The notes under the pieces are model-generated. The model was not told where the DNA came from. It worked only from the letters and a program-made list of their open reading frames with translations, and made no database searches. Shown here in pieces: positions 17,656-28,297 of a DNA stretch of 36,164 nucleotides (positions within the stretch are counted from its first letter, which is position 1; each line of letters begins with the position of its first letter). Both the position numbers and the translations under genes were made by a program. The stretch is taken from contig JAMONS010000069.1 of NCBI GenBank assembly GCA_027065555.1, positions 1-36,164 on the forward strand, written 5' to 3'. The DNA comes from Hyphomicrobiales bacterium. Its GTDB lineage: Bacteria; Pseudomonadota; Alphaproteobacteria; Rhizobiales; Devosiaceae.

Positions 17656-18760
17656 TCAATAACACCTTTTCAAAAATTAAAAAAGGCGGGCAGAGAAATA
17701 ATAAATCAATTCTCACTAAATGTCAAGAAACTATAATAAAAACAATGAGTTACACAATTCAATCTATTTGAACAACTATTCTATAATACTCATTACAAAT
17801 CAATATAATTCTAGCTTATTCATAATTAAGCACAAAAGTGCCGTAGTTATAATAATACATAAAAACAAAAAACGCTTTAGATAAAGCATGGCAGGGATAA
17901 ATTATATCAAACTATATTCCTAAGAACATTAAGAAAAAATCCATGCATAAAAACAATGTTTATTTTCACAAACTATCGCCAGTGAGTTTGACAAATAAGA
18001 ACTCATAATAAGTTTATTTATCTGGTCAATAAACATCAAAATTATTTTTGGTATTTCGTGTGATAAAATTTGCAGAATTTTGCTTCTGAAACATCGATAC
18101 AAATTGATGATGCAAAAATAGAACTTAAGAAAATTTTACTCACTACAAAAAGCAAAAATTATTTAAAAACATCACTCCAATTCTCATTTGAAAATTCGAT
18201 GAAAATAGAGCATTTATAGCGATGAAAATTTAAGGAAAAAGAAGCGTTTGGATGGCGCGAAGCGGTAAGGCAAGATAAAAGGCCTGTGGGCTATTCACCC
18301 CAAACCCCCTACTGCACATCACTTTAAATAGCCCACAAAAAAAATTACGTGTGGGCTATGTTTTTTTACTAAGTCATTGATTTCATTGAAATTCACTAGC
18401 CCACAAATTCACGAATATTGAGTAAAATCAATGGGTTAGGCGTTTTTAATTTTGCAAGATTTTTCACTCATATTTATTCATAATTTACCCGTCTATTTTC
18501 CTAGAAAAAAGTCAAATTTTAACAAATTTAACGACAAAAAAATGACGCATAATTCTTAATTATTTACTAAAAAAGACCTTTTGCAGACTATAATAAATTC
18601 AAATGAAGACTAAAAAACATCACTATAATTATCCATTTTGATACTTAATGGTTTAAATTAAGTCACTAAATTTCGAAGAAAAACATAATTTATTTGGCAT
18701 AAATTACAAAAATAGAGTATTTCTTTTTTAACAATTGATTCCAATAGGTAAAGAGAAATA
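17656..18760. other. 1.1-kb gene-free, very AT-rich stretch
   Basis: No protein gene is supported in either strand. It must carry the promoter for the recombinase operon (minus strand) and that of the restriction-modification gene (plus strand). Its most structured part is 18240-18410: a relatively GC-rich block followed by four copies of GTGGGCTA in alternating orientation. This may be a non-coding RNA, a protein-binding site, or a remnant of an origin of transfer or replication; none can be proven by eye. Confidence 0.55.
18285..18407. repeat. Four GTGGGCTA repeats forming two inverted pairs
   Basis: TGTGGGCTATT (18285-18295) pairs perfectly with AATAGCCCACA (18327-18337) over 11 bp. GTGGGCTA (18351-18358) pairs with TAGCCCAC (18397-18404). 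Because all arms share the same core, alternative pairings are possible, for example 18327-18337 with 18351-18358. There is no T-run consistent with a simple terminator for the flanking genes. TAGCCCAC recurs at about 28207 inside another repeat of the island. Confidence 0.75.
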
Positions 18761-19372
18761 ATGATAGAAAATGTATTTCAAGGAGGTCTTTTTACCAGCG
18801 ACTTTTTAATAGAGTCGATCAAAAATAATGTTGATTGGAAAAATATTGAAGACGAAACAATTGATACATTTCAAACAAAACTAGAAGAAATTTATGATGT
18901 ATTTCCAACAGAACAAACGCCAAATGAAACGCGCACTGAAGATGATTTAATTTGGAAAATCCTAGCCGTGCTTGGTTGGGATCAATTTATGCGACAGCAA
19001 AATCTGACTACCAAAGGACGAGATGATGTGCCTGATGGTTTGCTATTTGCTAACAAAGAAGCAAAAGCACAAGCTGATAGCTTTTCTGAGGAATGGAAGC
19101 GATACCAATTTGGACTATCAATTGTTGAATCTAAAAGATGGAAATGTCCACTTGATAGAAGCTCAGCACAGGTTGGTGAAAAACTTGCTCCATCCACTCA
19201 AATGTTACGTTATTTGCGCCGTGCTGATGATATAACTCAAGGCAAATTAAGATGGGGCATTCTAACTAATGGCGGTAAATGGCGGTTATATTATTCTGGC
19301 GCAAAGAATGTCTCAGAGCATTTCTTTGAAATTGATCTTGCAGCAATTCTTGGAATAAAAAGGGCATGGTGA
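18761..19372 (+). pseudogene. N-terminal (nuclease) fragment of Eco57I-like restriction-modification protein, frameshifted
   Basis: 203 codons forming the amino end of a type IIG-like restriction-modification enzyme. It contains a PD-(D/E)XK-like nuclease core: Asp in GRDDVPDGLLF and the E-x-K pair in LSIVESKRW, followed by LRRADDITQGKLRWGILTNGGKWRLYY, as in type I/IIG restriction subunits. The frame stops at 19372, shortly after a run of five A at 19357-19361. Removing one A gives LGIKGHGDGLFALNEEEK and continues into the next frame without interruption. It is therefore the 5' part of one gene, switched off or damaged by a +1 slip. Confidence 0.85.
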
Positions 19373-22300
19373 TGGCTTATTCGCCCTAAATGAAGAAGAA
19401 AAACGCCATGCTCTACGTATATTTTTACTTATCTTTCGTTGTGAAGCATTTTTACCAACCACAACAGATAATCGCACATTTCATTTGCGAGCAATTGATG
19501 AGGGTAAGTTTTATGAAGAGCGAGTTTCAAATAATTTATCAAACCTAGTTTTTGAACAAATATATCCTTTATTAGCAAGGTCAATTGCTAATAAAGCGCC
19601 AGAAGTAGATTTACATGAGGTGCGTGAAGCTACCTTAATCTTGCTCTATCGCTTATTATTCATTCTTTACGCAGAAGACAGAGATTTACTCCCAGTAAAT
19701 GACAAACGATATGATGATTATGGTTTAAGGGATAAGGTGCGCCTAGATATTAAAAAGCGCAAAGATGAAAATGACGTTTTTTCAGATATAGCCACACGCT
19801 ATTGGGCTTCTTTTACTGATCTTTGTAATTCAATAAGCAAGGGCGATACATCAATTGGTTTACCTCCCTATAACGGCGGTTTATTTGATGAAGAAAGAAC
19901 CCCCTTATTAAAAGATATTAGTCTTTCAGATCAAATTATGGCTGATGTAATTGATAAATTATCATTTGAAAGCACAGGGGATACAAGAAAATATATCAAT
20001 TATCGTGATTTAAGCGTGCAACAACTTGGCTCAATTTATGAAAGACTGCTTGAACATGAGATAATAAGAGAAGGTGAGACAGTTGATATTCGTCCAAATA
20101 TTTTCGCTCGCAAAGGCTCGGGAAGTTATTATACGCCTGATGAATTAGTCATTCTAATTATAAAAGAAACATTAGAGCCTTTAATCAAAGCGCATTATAA
20201 AACCTTTGAAGACAAAGCTAAAGAGTTAGAAAACAGCTCTTCTGATAGTGATGAAAAACTAAGAATATTAAAAAAATTAGACCCAGCAGAAAAACTACTA
20301 AACTTAAAAATATGCGATCCAGCTATGGGTTCAGGGCATTTTCTTGTGTCACTAGTGGACTATTTAAGCACAGAAGTAATTTCTGCAATGGCGGAAGTTG
20401 ATGAAATAACGGGGCAAATTGGCTATATATCACCGCTTGCCAATCGTATTGAAGATATTCGCTCAACCATTTTACACAATGCTGAAGAGCGAAATTGGAG
20501 TGTTAAAAAAGATCAACTTGATGACCGTCATATCATTCGCCGCATGGTGCTAAAACGTTGCGTCTATGGTGTCGATAAAAACCCAATGGCTGTTGAATTG
20601 GCAAAAGTTGCATTATGGTTGCACAGCTTTACGGTTGGTGCGCCTTTATCTTTTCTTGATCATCACTTACGTTCAGGAGATAGCTTATTTGGTTATTGGG
20701 TAGATCAAGGCATTAAAAAAGCCGCATCTTATGGTTCACCTTTATTCTTGCATGAATCAATTAAATCTGCGCTTGGTTCAGCATCTTCAATGCACGCTAT
20801 TGAAAAACTGCCCGATGCTGAAATTGCTGAAGCGCACCTTTCAAAAGATATTTTTGAAGGTGTGCAAGTAATGATAGCACCGCTAGATAGATTTTTATCT
20901 CTATTACAAGCAATAAATTGGCTTAATTTAAAAGGCAAAGAAAATACCAAAGCTATTCAAGGATATTTTGATGGCTCTTTTGGTGATCCTTTTGATATTG
21001 CATTAGGCAAAGTAAAACTAAAAAAGCGTGACAAGTATGAGGTTATTTTTTCACAAATATTAGAGCAAGCAAGTGAAATTATAGCACAGGAGAATTTTTT
21101 AAATTGGCAAGTAGCTTTTCCTAATGTTTGGACAGATTGGGAAAATGAAACTCTCAATGGTGGTTTTGATGCGGTGATTGGCAATCCCCCTTGGGATAGA
21201 ATGAAACTACAACAAGTTGAATGGTTCGCTGCAAGAAAACCAGAAATTGCAATGGCGCAACGTGCTTCAGATAGAAAGCAGATGGTAAAGGAATTACAAG
21301 AAACAAATAATCCGCTTTATGCTGATTATAAAAAAGCCAAAACCCAAGCAGAAACAAGCGTTCGCATTGCACGCACAAATGGTGATTATCCTTTGCTTTC
21401 TGGCGGTGATATAAATCTTTATTCCCTATTTGTTGAGCGAGCGATGCAATTGGTTAAGCCAAGTGGCATGATAGGTCTTTTAACACCATCAGGTATTGCT
21501 TCTGATAAAACAGCATCAAAATTTTTCAAGGGCGTGGCAACTGGCGGCAGGTTAAAAGCGCTTTATGATTTTGAAAACCGCAGAACTCGGTTTAATGAAG
21601 CCCCATTCTTTCCAGATGTTGATAGTAGATTTAAATTTTTAGCATTTATCGCAAGCCCATCACCAACCAATGAAGCGACACAATGTGCATTTTTTTTGCA
21701 AGATATATCTGAATTATCAAATCCAGACAGACGATTCACGCTAACAGCAAAAGACTTCGCACGGGTAAACCCAAACACTGGAACAGCACCAATTTTTCGC
21801 TCTCGCAAAGATGCAGAGCTAACCATGAAAATCTATAAACGCCTGCCTATTCTTGTTGATCGTTCAAGTGGAAATGAAGTGAAGGCTTGGCCAGTGAAAT
21901 ATCTTCGCATGTTTGATATGACAAACGATTCTGGCTTCTTCCGCACACGACAGGAACTTGAAGAAAATGAAGGCGCATATCCAATTGGCAATAATCACTT
22001 TGGCAGCGCAACAGGGGAGTGGGTGCCGCTTTATGTCGGTCGTATGATTCACCAGTTTGACCACCGCGCTGCTTCGGTAAAAGTCAATGAGGAGAATATT
22101 CACAACGCAGCCCTGAGTGGCGATGTTTCGCTTGAGGAAAAGGCTGACCCATCGTTCCTGCCAACACCGCAATATTGGGTGTTGAAAAATGAGGTGAAGT
22201 TTCCAGCAGGGTTAGAATGGCTTATTGCATTTCGTGACATTGCGCGTGCAACTGACGTGCGAACAATGATTTCAACAATCGTGCCCTTATGTGGATTGGG

Positions 22301-22853
22301 AAATACCGCTCCAATTATTATGCCCGAAGATATTGATTTCTATCGTTCGCAGGCCGCCCTTCTACAAGGAAACTTCGGGTCGATAGTTTTCGACTACATC
22401 GCTCGTCAAAAAACTCAAAGTACACATCTAAACTGGTACCTCATTGAACAACTCCCCGTTGTGCCACCACACCAATATGAATCCACAAAATTTGGCTCAA
22501 AAACAGCGGGAGAAATTGTGCGTGAGATTGTTCTCGAACTCACATACACCGCTCACGATATGGCACCATTTGCTATTGATATGAGATATATTGATAACAA
22601 GGGCAAGGTCAAACCACCCTTCATTTGGGACGAAGAACGCCGCTTAAAACTACGTGCTAAACTAGACGCAATATTCTTCCACCTATACGGCATTACTAAT
22701 CGCGACGATGTCCGATACATCTATTCCACCTTCCCAATTATAGAACGCCAAGAAAAAGAAACCTACAATAACCACTACCGCTCCCAAGAACTATGCCTAG
22801 CCTACATGAACGCTTTGACAGCAGGAAACCCAGACGCGGAGATTGATTTATGA
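19362..22853 (+). pseudogene. Methylase and specificity part of Eco57I-like restriction-modification protein, separated by +1 frameshift
   Basis: The downstream part of the gene started at 18761; from TTG 19485 it is 1,122 codons, but homologous sequence clearly begins at the frameshift. It carries DNA adenine methylase motifs: motif I DPAMGSGHF (about residue 278 from 19485) and the NPPW catalytic motif in VIGNPPWDRM (about residue 566), then a target-recognition region. The fused nuclease plus methylase layout fits type IIG or related phage-defence enzymes. No good start codon with ribosome binding site exists in this frame, so full protein needs the repaired frame. The stop lies just before the TrlF-like gene. 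Confidence 0.88.
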
Positions 22854-22869
22854 TTTTGAGGATGAGAAC

Positions 22870-25692
22870 ATGAACTATGCTTGTTGGAAAAAATGTGATT
22901 TTCAGCTTCACACACCCCGCGACCCAAATTGGAAGGGTGCGCGTATATTAGGCATAGAAGACAAAAACCCAAAAAGCGGAAAAGTCGTTACAGCAGAGGA
23001 TGTAGAAACCGCTCGCAATAAATGGGCGGAGCTATTTGTGGATTCATGTGTTAAAAAAGGATTACAAGCAATAGCTATTACCGATCATCACGAAATGATA
23101 ATGATACCTTATGTCCAAAAGCAAATCGCCAAACGCTTGGAACACGATACAAATTTTGATCTCTGGCTGTTCCCAGGCATGGAACTAACGGCTAGTGGTG
23201 GCAAACAGTGTTTGATTATTTTTGACGCAGATCTTTCAGAAAACTGGAGGCAACAAGCTCAAGGTATATTAGGAATTGAATATGCAGACTTAAATGAAAA
23301 AAGCTCTCAAAGTCCAAAAGTAAAACAGCTTTCTTACAACTATGCCGATATTGGTCAGCTTCTTGACGGACTAAATGGATTGCGTGGCAAGTATATAATT
23401 CTTCCTAATGTTTCTCAAGGTAACAGCCACACCGTTTTGGTTAATGGTGAGCACGCAGATTTTCGCAGAATGCCATACGTTGGTGGATATTTGGATACGG
23501 GACAAAACATTGGTACAATAGGTACAAAAAATCGAACTCGATTATCTGGGAAAGATAGCAATTGGTCAGAGCGCTGTATTTATCCAATACCAACGTCGGA
23601 TAGCCGACAGGCAGATTATTCGACTCTGGGGACAAACAATGCCTGGATAAAACTTGCTGAACCTACAGCGGAAGCCATTCGACAAGCATTCTTAGGTTGT
23701 CGATCTCGGATTAGTATTGAACAACCAGAGTTACCATCGTTGTCAATTGCTATTGCAGACATTAAAGGGTCAGCAATTCTCGACCAAACTATTCTTAATA
23801 TTAGCCCAGAATTCAGTTCGGTTATTGGGGGACGCGGAAGTGGGAAAAGTTCATTTCTTGAATATGTTGCATTTGGTTTGGGACGCAGTTGTTACGATGT
23901 TCCGCGTGACCACTATTCAGGCACGGAAAGAATGAGCAGCCTAGTAAAAGATACAATTGTCTCAAAGGGAGCAATTGTTTCACTAACGATTGTTCAAGAT
24001 GGCGCAGAATTTCAAGTTGTGCGAGGATCAGCAAATGCATATCAACCTCAAATTACCTATCCTGATGGTTCTACCCAAATGGTAACAGTTAGAGAGCTTC
24101 GGGCGCTTTTCCCCGCTGTTGTTTATAGCCAGGGTGAGTTATCGGAAATTGGCAAACAGGCAGGAAAGAAAACACAGCTCTCTGATTTGCTTCAATTTGT
24201 GGACTCTGATTATAAACGCCAAGATGAGCAGTTTTCCTCGGATATTGAGACCGCTAAAAACTCCACAAAGAGTGCAGTTCAGAAACTAGTGGAAAACTGG
24301 AGTCTTCAATCAAAATTAAGAAAAATGACGACGTCCAGAGATTCTTTGAAGCAACGGGTCACGGCGCTCGAAAAAACATTGCCGACACTATCGAAAGACG
24401 ACCAGGCGATAGTGGCTTATTACGAAAACGCCACGGAATTTGAGTCGAAGAGACTTCAGGCTTCAAAACATGCAGATCAAATAGTGAGTTCTTTGGATTC
24501 CCTAACCATCGAATTCCTAAGTGAGAGAAATTTGGATTCAGTATTGACGGATGAAGCGAAAGCAATTCAACAGGAATATGCTGATCTGTTTAAGGTATTT
24601 ACGCAAGGACTAACGAAACTGCAAAATGACGTAAAGGCAAAAAGATCAACTTTTGCAAAAGCGGAAGATGAATGGGGTATCAAATTTAAAGATGCGCGCT
24701 CAGCCAGAGATGCTGCGTTAGAGAAATTGGGTGAGCATAAAACTGTAACCAGCCAAATCATCAAGCTTCGTGAAGATATTACTCAGCTTACCAATGATAT
24801 TGGAGATTTAGATGCGCGATTGAAATCTGCAGGTGATCCTTCGGAAGACTTGAAGCTTAGGTTACGCGGATTGAAGGAGATAAGCGAGCGACGTGCAGAC
24901 CAAACACGAGAATGGGCTAAGGAGATTGAAAATCTATCCAGCGGAAAGATAAAAGCGGCTGTCGATAATACAGGAAATATATCGGAAGTAAGGGAAGCAG
25001 TTGAAGCCCTTGCAGCAAAAACCGGTTCTCAAGAAGGCACTAGGATGCGAGAAATTGAAGAAGTGCTCGCCTCTGACTCAGTCTGGGATTTATTAGATCA
25101 ACTTCGCAGCGACTGTCACTCTTTGCTCTATTGGCAGCAAATTGGTGCCGCAACTGGCGAAGAAAGACCTGATTGCACTAACTTGATGAAAATTTTAGGT
25201 GATACCGACCGCATTCGAACTTCAATAGCAGAACTAATGGATACTTCACGTGTTGAGGCTATATCTGCTGCTGTTCCCAAGCCAGAAATTACTCTTTCAT
25301 ATTGTGATGGAGCAAAAGAAATATCCTTCGAAAAAGCTTCCGAAGGTCAAAGGGCAGCTGCCTTACTGTTCATGCTTTTAGAACAGCCTGGCGGACCTTT
25401 GATTATCGACCAACCTGAAGGCGACTTGGACAACAAAATTATATCTGAATTAACAGACAAACTCCACACTGCGAAGCAACATCGCCAATTGATATTTGCA
25501 AGTCATAACGCTAATATTGTTGTCAATGGTTCCTCAGAACTAGTTGGCCACCTTGAGGTGAGCGAAGCTGGCGAGCGAAAGTTTGAATGTTCTGGAGCAA
25601 TTGACGATCCATCAGTTTGCTTACTTATCACTTCAACAATGGAGGGCGGTGAGAAGGCGTTTAAAGATCGCCAAGATAAATACGGTTACTGA
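22870..25692 (+). CDS. PHP-domain/SMC-like ATPase (TrlF family)
   Basis: A 940-aa protein. The N-terminal PHP phosphoesterase-like domain (about 1-270) has FQLHTPRD, IAITDHHE and FPGMELTASGG with metal-binding His, Asp and Glu. An ABC/SMC-type ATPase follows: Walker A GGRGSGKSS at about 320, a long coiled-coil region at about 430-720, signature SEGQRAAALLF at about 823, Walker B LIIDQPEGDLDN at about 843 and H-loop FASHNANI. ATG 22870 has GAGG nine to ten bases upstream; TTG 22843 overlaps the previous gene. It is 16 bases after the methylase stop, so probably one operon. Such PHP-ATPases are linked with nucleic-acid damage and restriction loci; substrate unknown. Confidence 0.9.
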   Translation: MNYACWKKCDFQLHTPRDPNWKGARILGIEDKNPKSGKVVTAEDVETARNKWAELFVDSCVKKGLQAIAITDHHEMIMIPYVQKQIAKRLEHDTNFDLWLFPGMELTASGGKQCLIIFDADLSENWRQQAQGILGIEYADLNEKSSQSPKVKQLSYNYADIGQLLDGLNGLRGKYIILPNVSQGNSHTVLVNGEHADFRRMPYVGGYLDTGQNIGTIGTKNRTRLSGKDSNWSERCIYPIPTSDSRQADYSTLGTNNAWIKLAEPTAEAIRQAFLGCRSRISIEQPELPSLSIAIADIKGSAILDQTILNISPEFSSVIGGRGSGKSSFLEYVAFGLGRSCYDVPRDHYSGTERMSSLVKDTIVSKGAIVSLTIVQDGAEFQVVRGSANAYQPQITYPDGSTQMVTVRELRALFPAVVYSQGELSEIGKQAGKKTQLSDLLQFVDSDYKRQDEQFSSDIETAKNSTKSAVQKLVENWSLQSKLRKMTTSRDSLKQRVTALEKTLPTLSKDDQAIVAYYENATEFESKRLQASKHADQIVSSLDSLTIEFLSERNLDSVLTDEAKAIQQEYADLFKVFTQGLTKLQNDVKAKRSTFAKAEDEWGIKFKDARSARDAALEKLGEHKTVTSQIIKLREDITQLTNDIGDLDARLKSAGDPSEDLKLRLRGLKEISERRADQTREWAKEIENLSSGKIKAAVDNTGNISEVREAVEALAAKTGSQEGTRMREIEEVLASDSVWDLLDQLRSDCHSLLYWQQIGAATGEERPDCTNLMKILGDTDRIRTSIAELMDTSRVEAISAAVPKPEITLSYCDGAKEISFEKASEGQRAAALLFMLLEQPGGPLIIDQPEGDLDNKIISELTDKLHTAKQHRQLIFASHNANIVVNGSSELVGHLEVSEAGERKFECSGAIDDPSVCLLITSTMEGGEKAFKDRQDKYGY

Positions 25693-25865
25693 CGAAATAT
25701 TACTGCTGCAATGGAACTAATTTGATGAATACAGATCAAAGAAAGTTTAGACGGATTTTTTATTTTACATACCAGGCCGCACGCGCCTTCTCATATTTTC
25801 TTATTCGTCTTGCACCAACTAATTCACGCAAACAATCTTAGGAATTTTGCACTTTCCTTTAATCA

Positions 25866-26366
25866 CTATTGTCTCATGCGATAACGCGTTGCACGACCTT
25901 GACCAATCTTTTCCAAACGTTTTAGTTCCACGAGTTTCTTAATTGATGCCTCGATAGTTCGTTGCGCAAAGCCTAATGCTTTTACAGCATCTTTGCGAGC
26001 GAACTCTGCTTCATTTCGATTTTGTATCCATTGCCACAGAGCAAGTTGTTTTTCAGAAAGCAGGTTTTCGATACTCTCGCTTTCAATGAGAGCCAATGCG
26101 TTATTAGCCTGAGATTTAACAATCTCAAGAAAATAGACTAGCCAAGGGAAAATGTCTTCGCTCTTTGTTTTCCAACTCGACTGCGCCTTATTCAACGCAA
26201 GATAATAATCTGCCTTACGTTCTTCAATCAGCTTTTCATGGGAGATAAGACTAGTAAACATATAGCCTTGTTGAAGTAACATAAGATTAGTCAGCAAACG
26301 AGAGGTTCTACCATTACCATCTTGAAATGGGTGAATAGCTAGATATTCAAATATAAAAATGCTAAT
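25866..26366 (-). pseudogene. 3' half of a fic gene (contains the FIC motif)
   Basis: Read on the minus strand from about 26366, the frame gives ISIFIFEYLAIHPFQDGNGR and then TSRLLTNLMLLQQGYMFTSL, continuing to a winged-helix-like end KLVELKRLEKIGQGRATRYRMRQ. HPFQDGNGRTSR at 26298-26333 is the complete FIC catalytic motif of an AMPylase-type enzyme. There is no start codon at a sensible place and an in-frame stop lies just upstream, so this is a remnant. The missing 5' part matches the fragment at 30477-30808 on the same strand, about 4.1 kb away. Confidence 0.88.
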
Positions 26367-26476
26367 TCATCTTAACACTATAATTCTACAATCATCCTAT
26401 GTGATATTATGTGAGTTAATGTGAGAAAAATAAAATTCAATATGAAGTAACTATAATAAATATCATGATTTTATGA

Positions 26477-27730
26477 CTACTTAATACTAGCAATTCTCCT
26501 TGGAACTTTTGCCTTCTGAATTAACTTGATATTCACCTCACTCACACCATGAAGCTTTGCCAATTCTTCCCACTTAGCTAAGGCACTTCTTGTTTGTTCA
26601 ATTATTTTATCAATTGAAACTTTGCTCAAGTTTGCATCCAATCCTAACTTTATCAAATGATCTATATTTGGATTTTTTCCTTCACCCATCACCATGGTGC
26701 TTTGCTCTCCGCGTGGTCCAGATGAAAATGTGAGGTCATAGGCTGGAGAAAGTTTCCACTGCCCATCTTTATCCATTAAAAAGCTGAAGTTTTTGGCGTG
26801 ATCATCTCGATTATGCGCTAACACATTAAATACAGCCAGTTGATACATTTTCTCAACCTCACGAACATCGCGGGTTAACGACCCTGTTAAAGCAATTAAA
26901 TCTTCATAATCCAATGATGGCATACGAAAATCTGAATGTAATAATCCGCAAGCAGTGTGCATGTGGAAACGTTTGTCACCATCTCTATCAAAACGCCTAA
27001 TAGCAAAATATCCTGCGCCATGTTTGGCTGGAAACAGATGCACATCAGGCATGTTTATACCTGCTTCTTTAGCCATAAGCGCATAAACATACTCAATCGC
27101 ACCAGCATCATTGCCATCTTGGTTATTTGCAAATTTAACTATCCATGGTGCGTATTCAGCAGACAGGTCATTTACACCATGAATGATATGTGTTCGGTTT
27201 TCATCAACGCCAATCAAAGCTTTAGGGCGCGCGCCAGCCGACGATCCATTTAATGCTAAAAGCTCTTGTAAAACTTCATCAGAAGTGCCGTCTAATACTT
27301 CTTGTGCTTGTTCTGCTAAATTGTCTAAATTGATAGCATCATGTCTTTCATCGGCACTATAGTCAGGCTCAAAAACTAGTGCGCCCATACCATTAGTGCC
27401 AACATGCGCCAAGCGATCTAAAGGTGTAATTTCTGGTAGCAAAATGCCTTGAGCGCGAGCAAAACGATCAAACAATAAACGCCCCCAGCCATCTGGTAAG
27501 CTGTCATTAAATACACCAGGTAAGCCATCAAATAGATTATAATCAAAGCTAGAAACACCAGATTTTAGTGGCAAACGAAAAGGTGATATTTCTAATCCAT
27601 GTTCAATAAACGTACGATTATATTCAAAGTAAATAACATGTTCACGAGCTGCCAATCTTCCAACAGGAATGACTTTCTCACCAAAATTCAAGCCAACCTT
27701 TATTTCCGTTGCAGATAGATAATTTTTCAT
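26477..27730 (-). CDS. hipA: HipA-family serine/threonine kinase toxin
   Basis: A 417-aa kinase, close to the normal HipA length. The N-terminal domain includes VGRLAAREHVIYFEYN and FDGLPGVFNDSLPDGWGR. The glycine-rich loop is GSSAGARPKAL, where HipA proteins autophosphorylate on Ser. The catalytic segment HNRDDHAKNFSF (about residue 305) and the metal-binding AYDLTFS follow. E. coli HipA phosphorylates glutamyl-tRNA synthetase and causes dormancy; the target here is unknown. ATG 27730 overlaps the hipB stop as ATGA, so translation is coupled to the antitoxin. All active-site residues look intact. Confidence 0.95.
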   Translation of the reverse strand: MKNYLSATEIKVGLNFGEKVIPVGRLAAREHVIYFEYNRTFIEHGLEISPFRLPLKSGVSSFDYNLFDGLPGVFNDSLPDGWGRLLFDRFARAQGILLPEITPLDRLAHVGTNGMGALVFEPDYSADERHDAINLDNLAEQAQEVLDGTSDEVLQELLALNGSSAGARPKALIGVDENRTHIIHGVNDLSAEYAPWIVKFANNQDGNDAGAIEYVYALMAKEAGINMPDVHLFPAKHGAGYFAIRRFDRDGDKRFHMHTACGLLHSDFRMPSLDYEDLIALTGSLTRDVREVEKMYQLAVFNVLAHNRDDHAKNFSFLMDKDGQWKLSPAYDLTFSSGPRGEQSTMVMGEGKNPNIDHLIKLGLDANLSKVSIDKIIEQTRSALAKWEELAKLHGVSEVNIKLIQKAKVPRRIASIK

Positions 27731-28053
27731 TTACGTCGCCCTCTTTGGCGAGTGGGTTTGTCATTGGTGTTTAGAACCTCATCAATGGAGGAAAAAGCCG
27801 TTTGCTTTATCTCACTAGCTTTTAAAATATCCTCCAAACCGCCAAGCACCATCTGAAGCTTTAAAAATGATTCCAAAGAAATCACACCTTTTTGCTCAAA
27901 TTTGCGTAGTGTTGGTAATGGCACGCCAGAGCGTGTCGATAAACCTTCTTGTGTAAGTTCCATATCTAAACGTTGCATACGGGCATTTTTAGCCAATTTT
28001 TTCTGTGCATTTAATAATGTTATAAGTAATACCATATTATTACAAAACTCCAT
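27727..28053 (-). CDS. hipB: HipB-like Xre-family antitoxin/repressor
   Basis: A 108-aa protein with a helix-turn-helix at about residues 30-70: MELTQEGLSTRSGVPLPTLR followed by KFEQKGVISLESFLKLQMVL. The C-terminal tail is basic and flexible (KPTRQRGRRK), as often in HipB. It precedes hipA with a four-base overlap, the standard antitoxin-toxin order, and should repress the operon and restrain HipA. Its start (ATG 28053) has no obvious ribosome binding site; ATG 28035 is possible. A copy of the recombinase-tail repeat lies upstream at 28182-28262. Confidence 0.9.
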   Translation of the reverse strand: MEFCNNMVLLITLLNAQKKLAKNARMQRLDMELTQEGLSTRSGVPLPTLRKFEQKGVISLESFLKLQMVLGGLEDILKASEIKQTAFSSIDEVLNTNDKPTRQRGRRK

Positions 28054-28181
28054 TTCTAGTAGCTAAGTAATATTATAGTATTAGAAAAGGCAAATTGCAA
28101 GTGTGCAATATATAGGGTAATCTTACTAAATTTCAAATTATGTTCACTCAGGACGAAGCATGCACATGATCTTTAAGAGAA

Positions 28182-28262
28182 ATTTACCTCTAGCTAACCC
28201 ACAAATAGCCCACGAAACAATCAAACATGAGATAAATACCAAACATCTGGCATTGGAAGGCA
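28182..28262 (-). repeat. Recombinase-tail repeat, copy A
   Basis: The minus strand reads codons for CLPMPDVWYLSHV-stop (28262 down to 28221), followed by a non-coding part through GCTAACCC. It aligns without gaps to copy C over 47 bases with 39 identities, differing mainly at third codon positions. The core repeat of the attachment site is not found beside it. Confidence 0.75.
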
Positions 28263-28297
28263 TTACCCGACCTCCTTAAGTCTTTCTCCTTTTCAGG

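Noticed and set aside
18285-18407. Possible CRISPR array from the four GTGGGCTA repeats
   Set aside because: Repeats are only 8-11 bases, alternate in orientation, are unevenly spaced, and no cas genes are present.
19351-19372. Programmed ribosomal frameshift in the restriction-modification gene
   Set aside because: A5 followed by GGG is not a strong slippery site and I see no downstream pseudoknot or internal Shine-Dalgarno; a simple indel explains it better.
19485-22853. Independent methyltransferase gene starting at TTG 19485
   Set aside because: No ribosome binding site, and homologous sequence clearly continues upstream to the frameshift, joining the nuclease part.
28240-28290. Attachment-site cores beside repeat copies A and B
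   Set aside because: Only weak resemblance (ACCCGACC near A, nothing near B); not enough to call further att sites.
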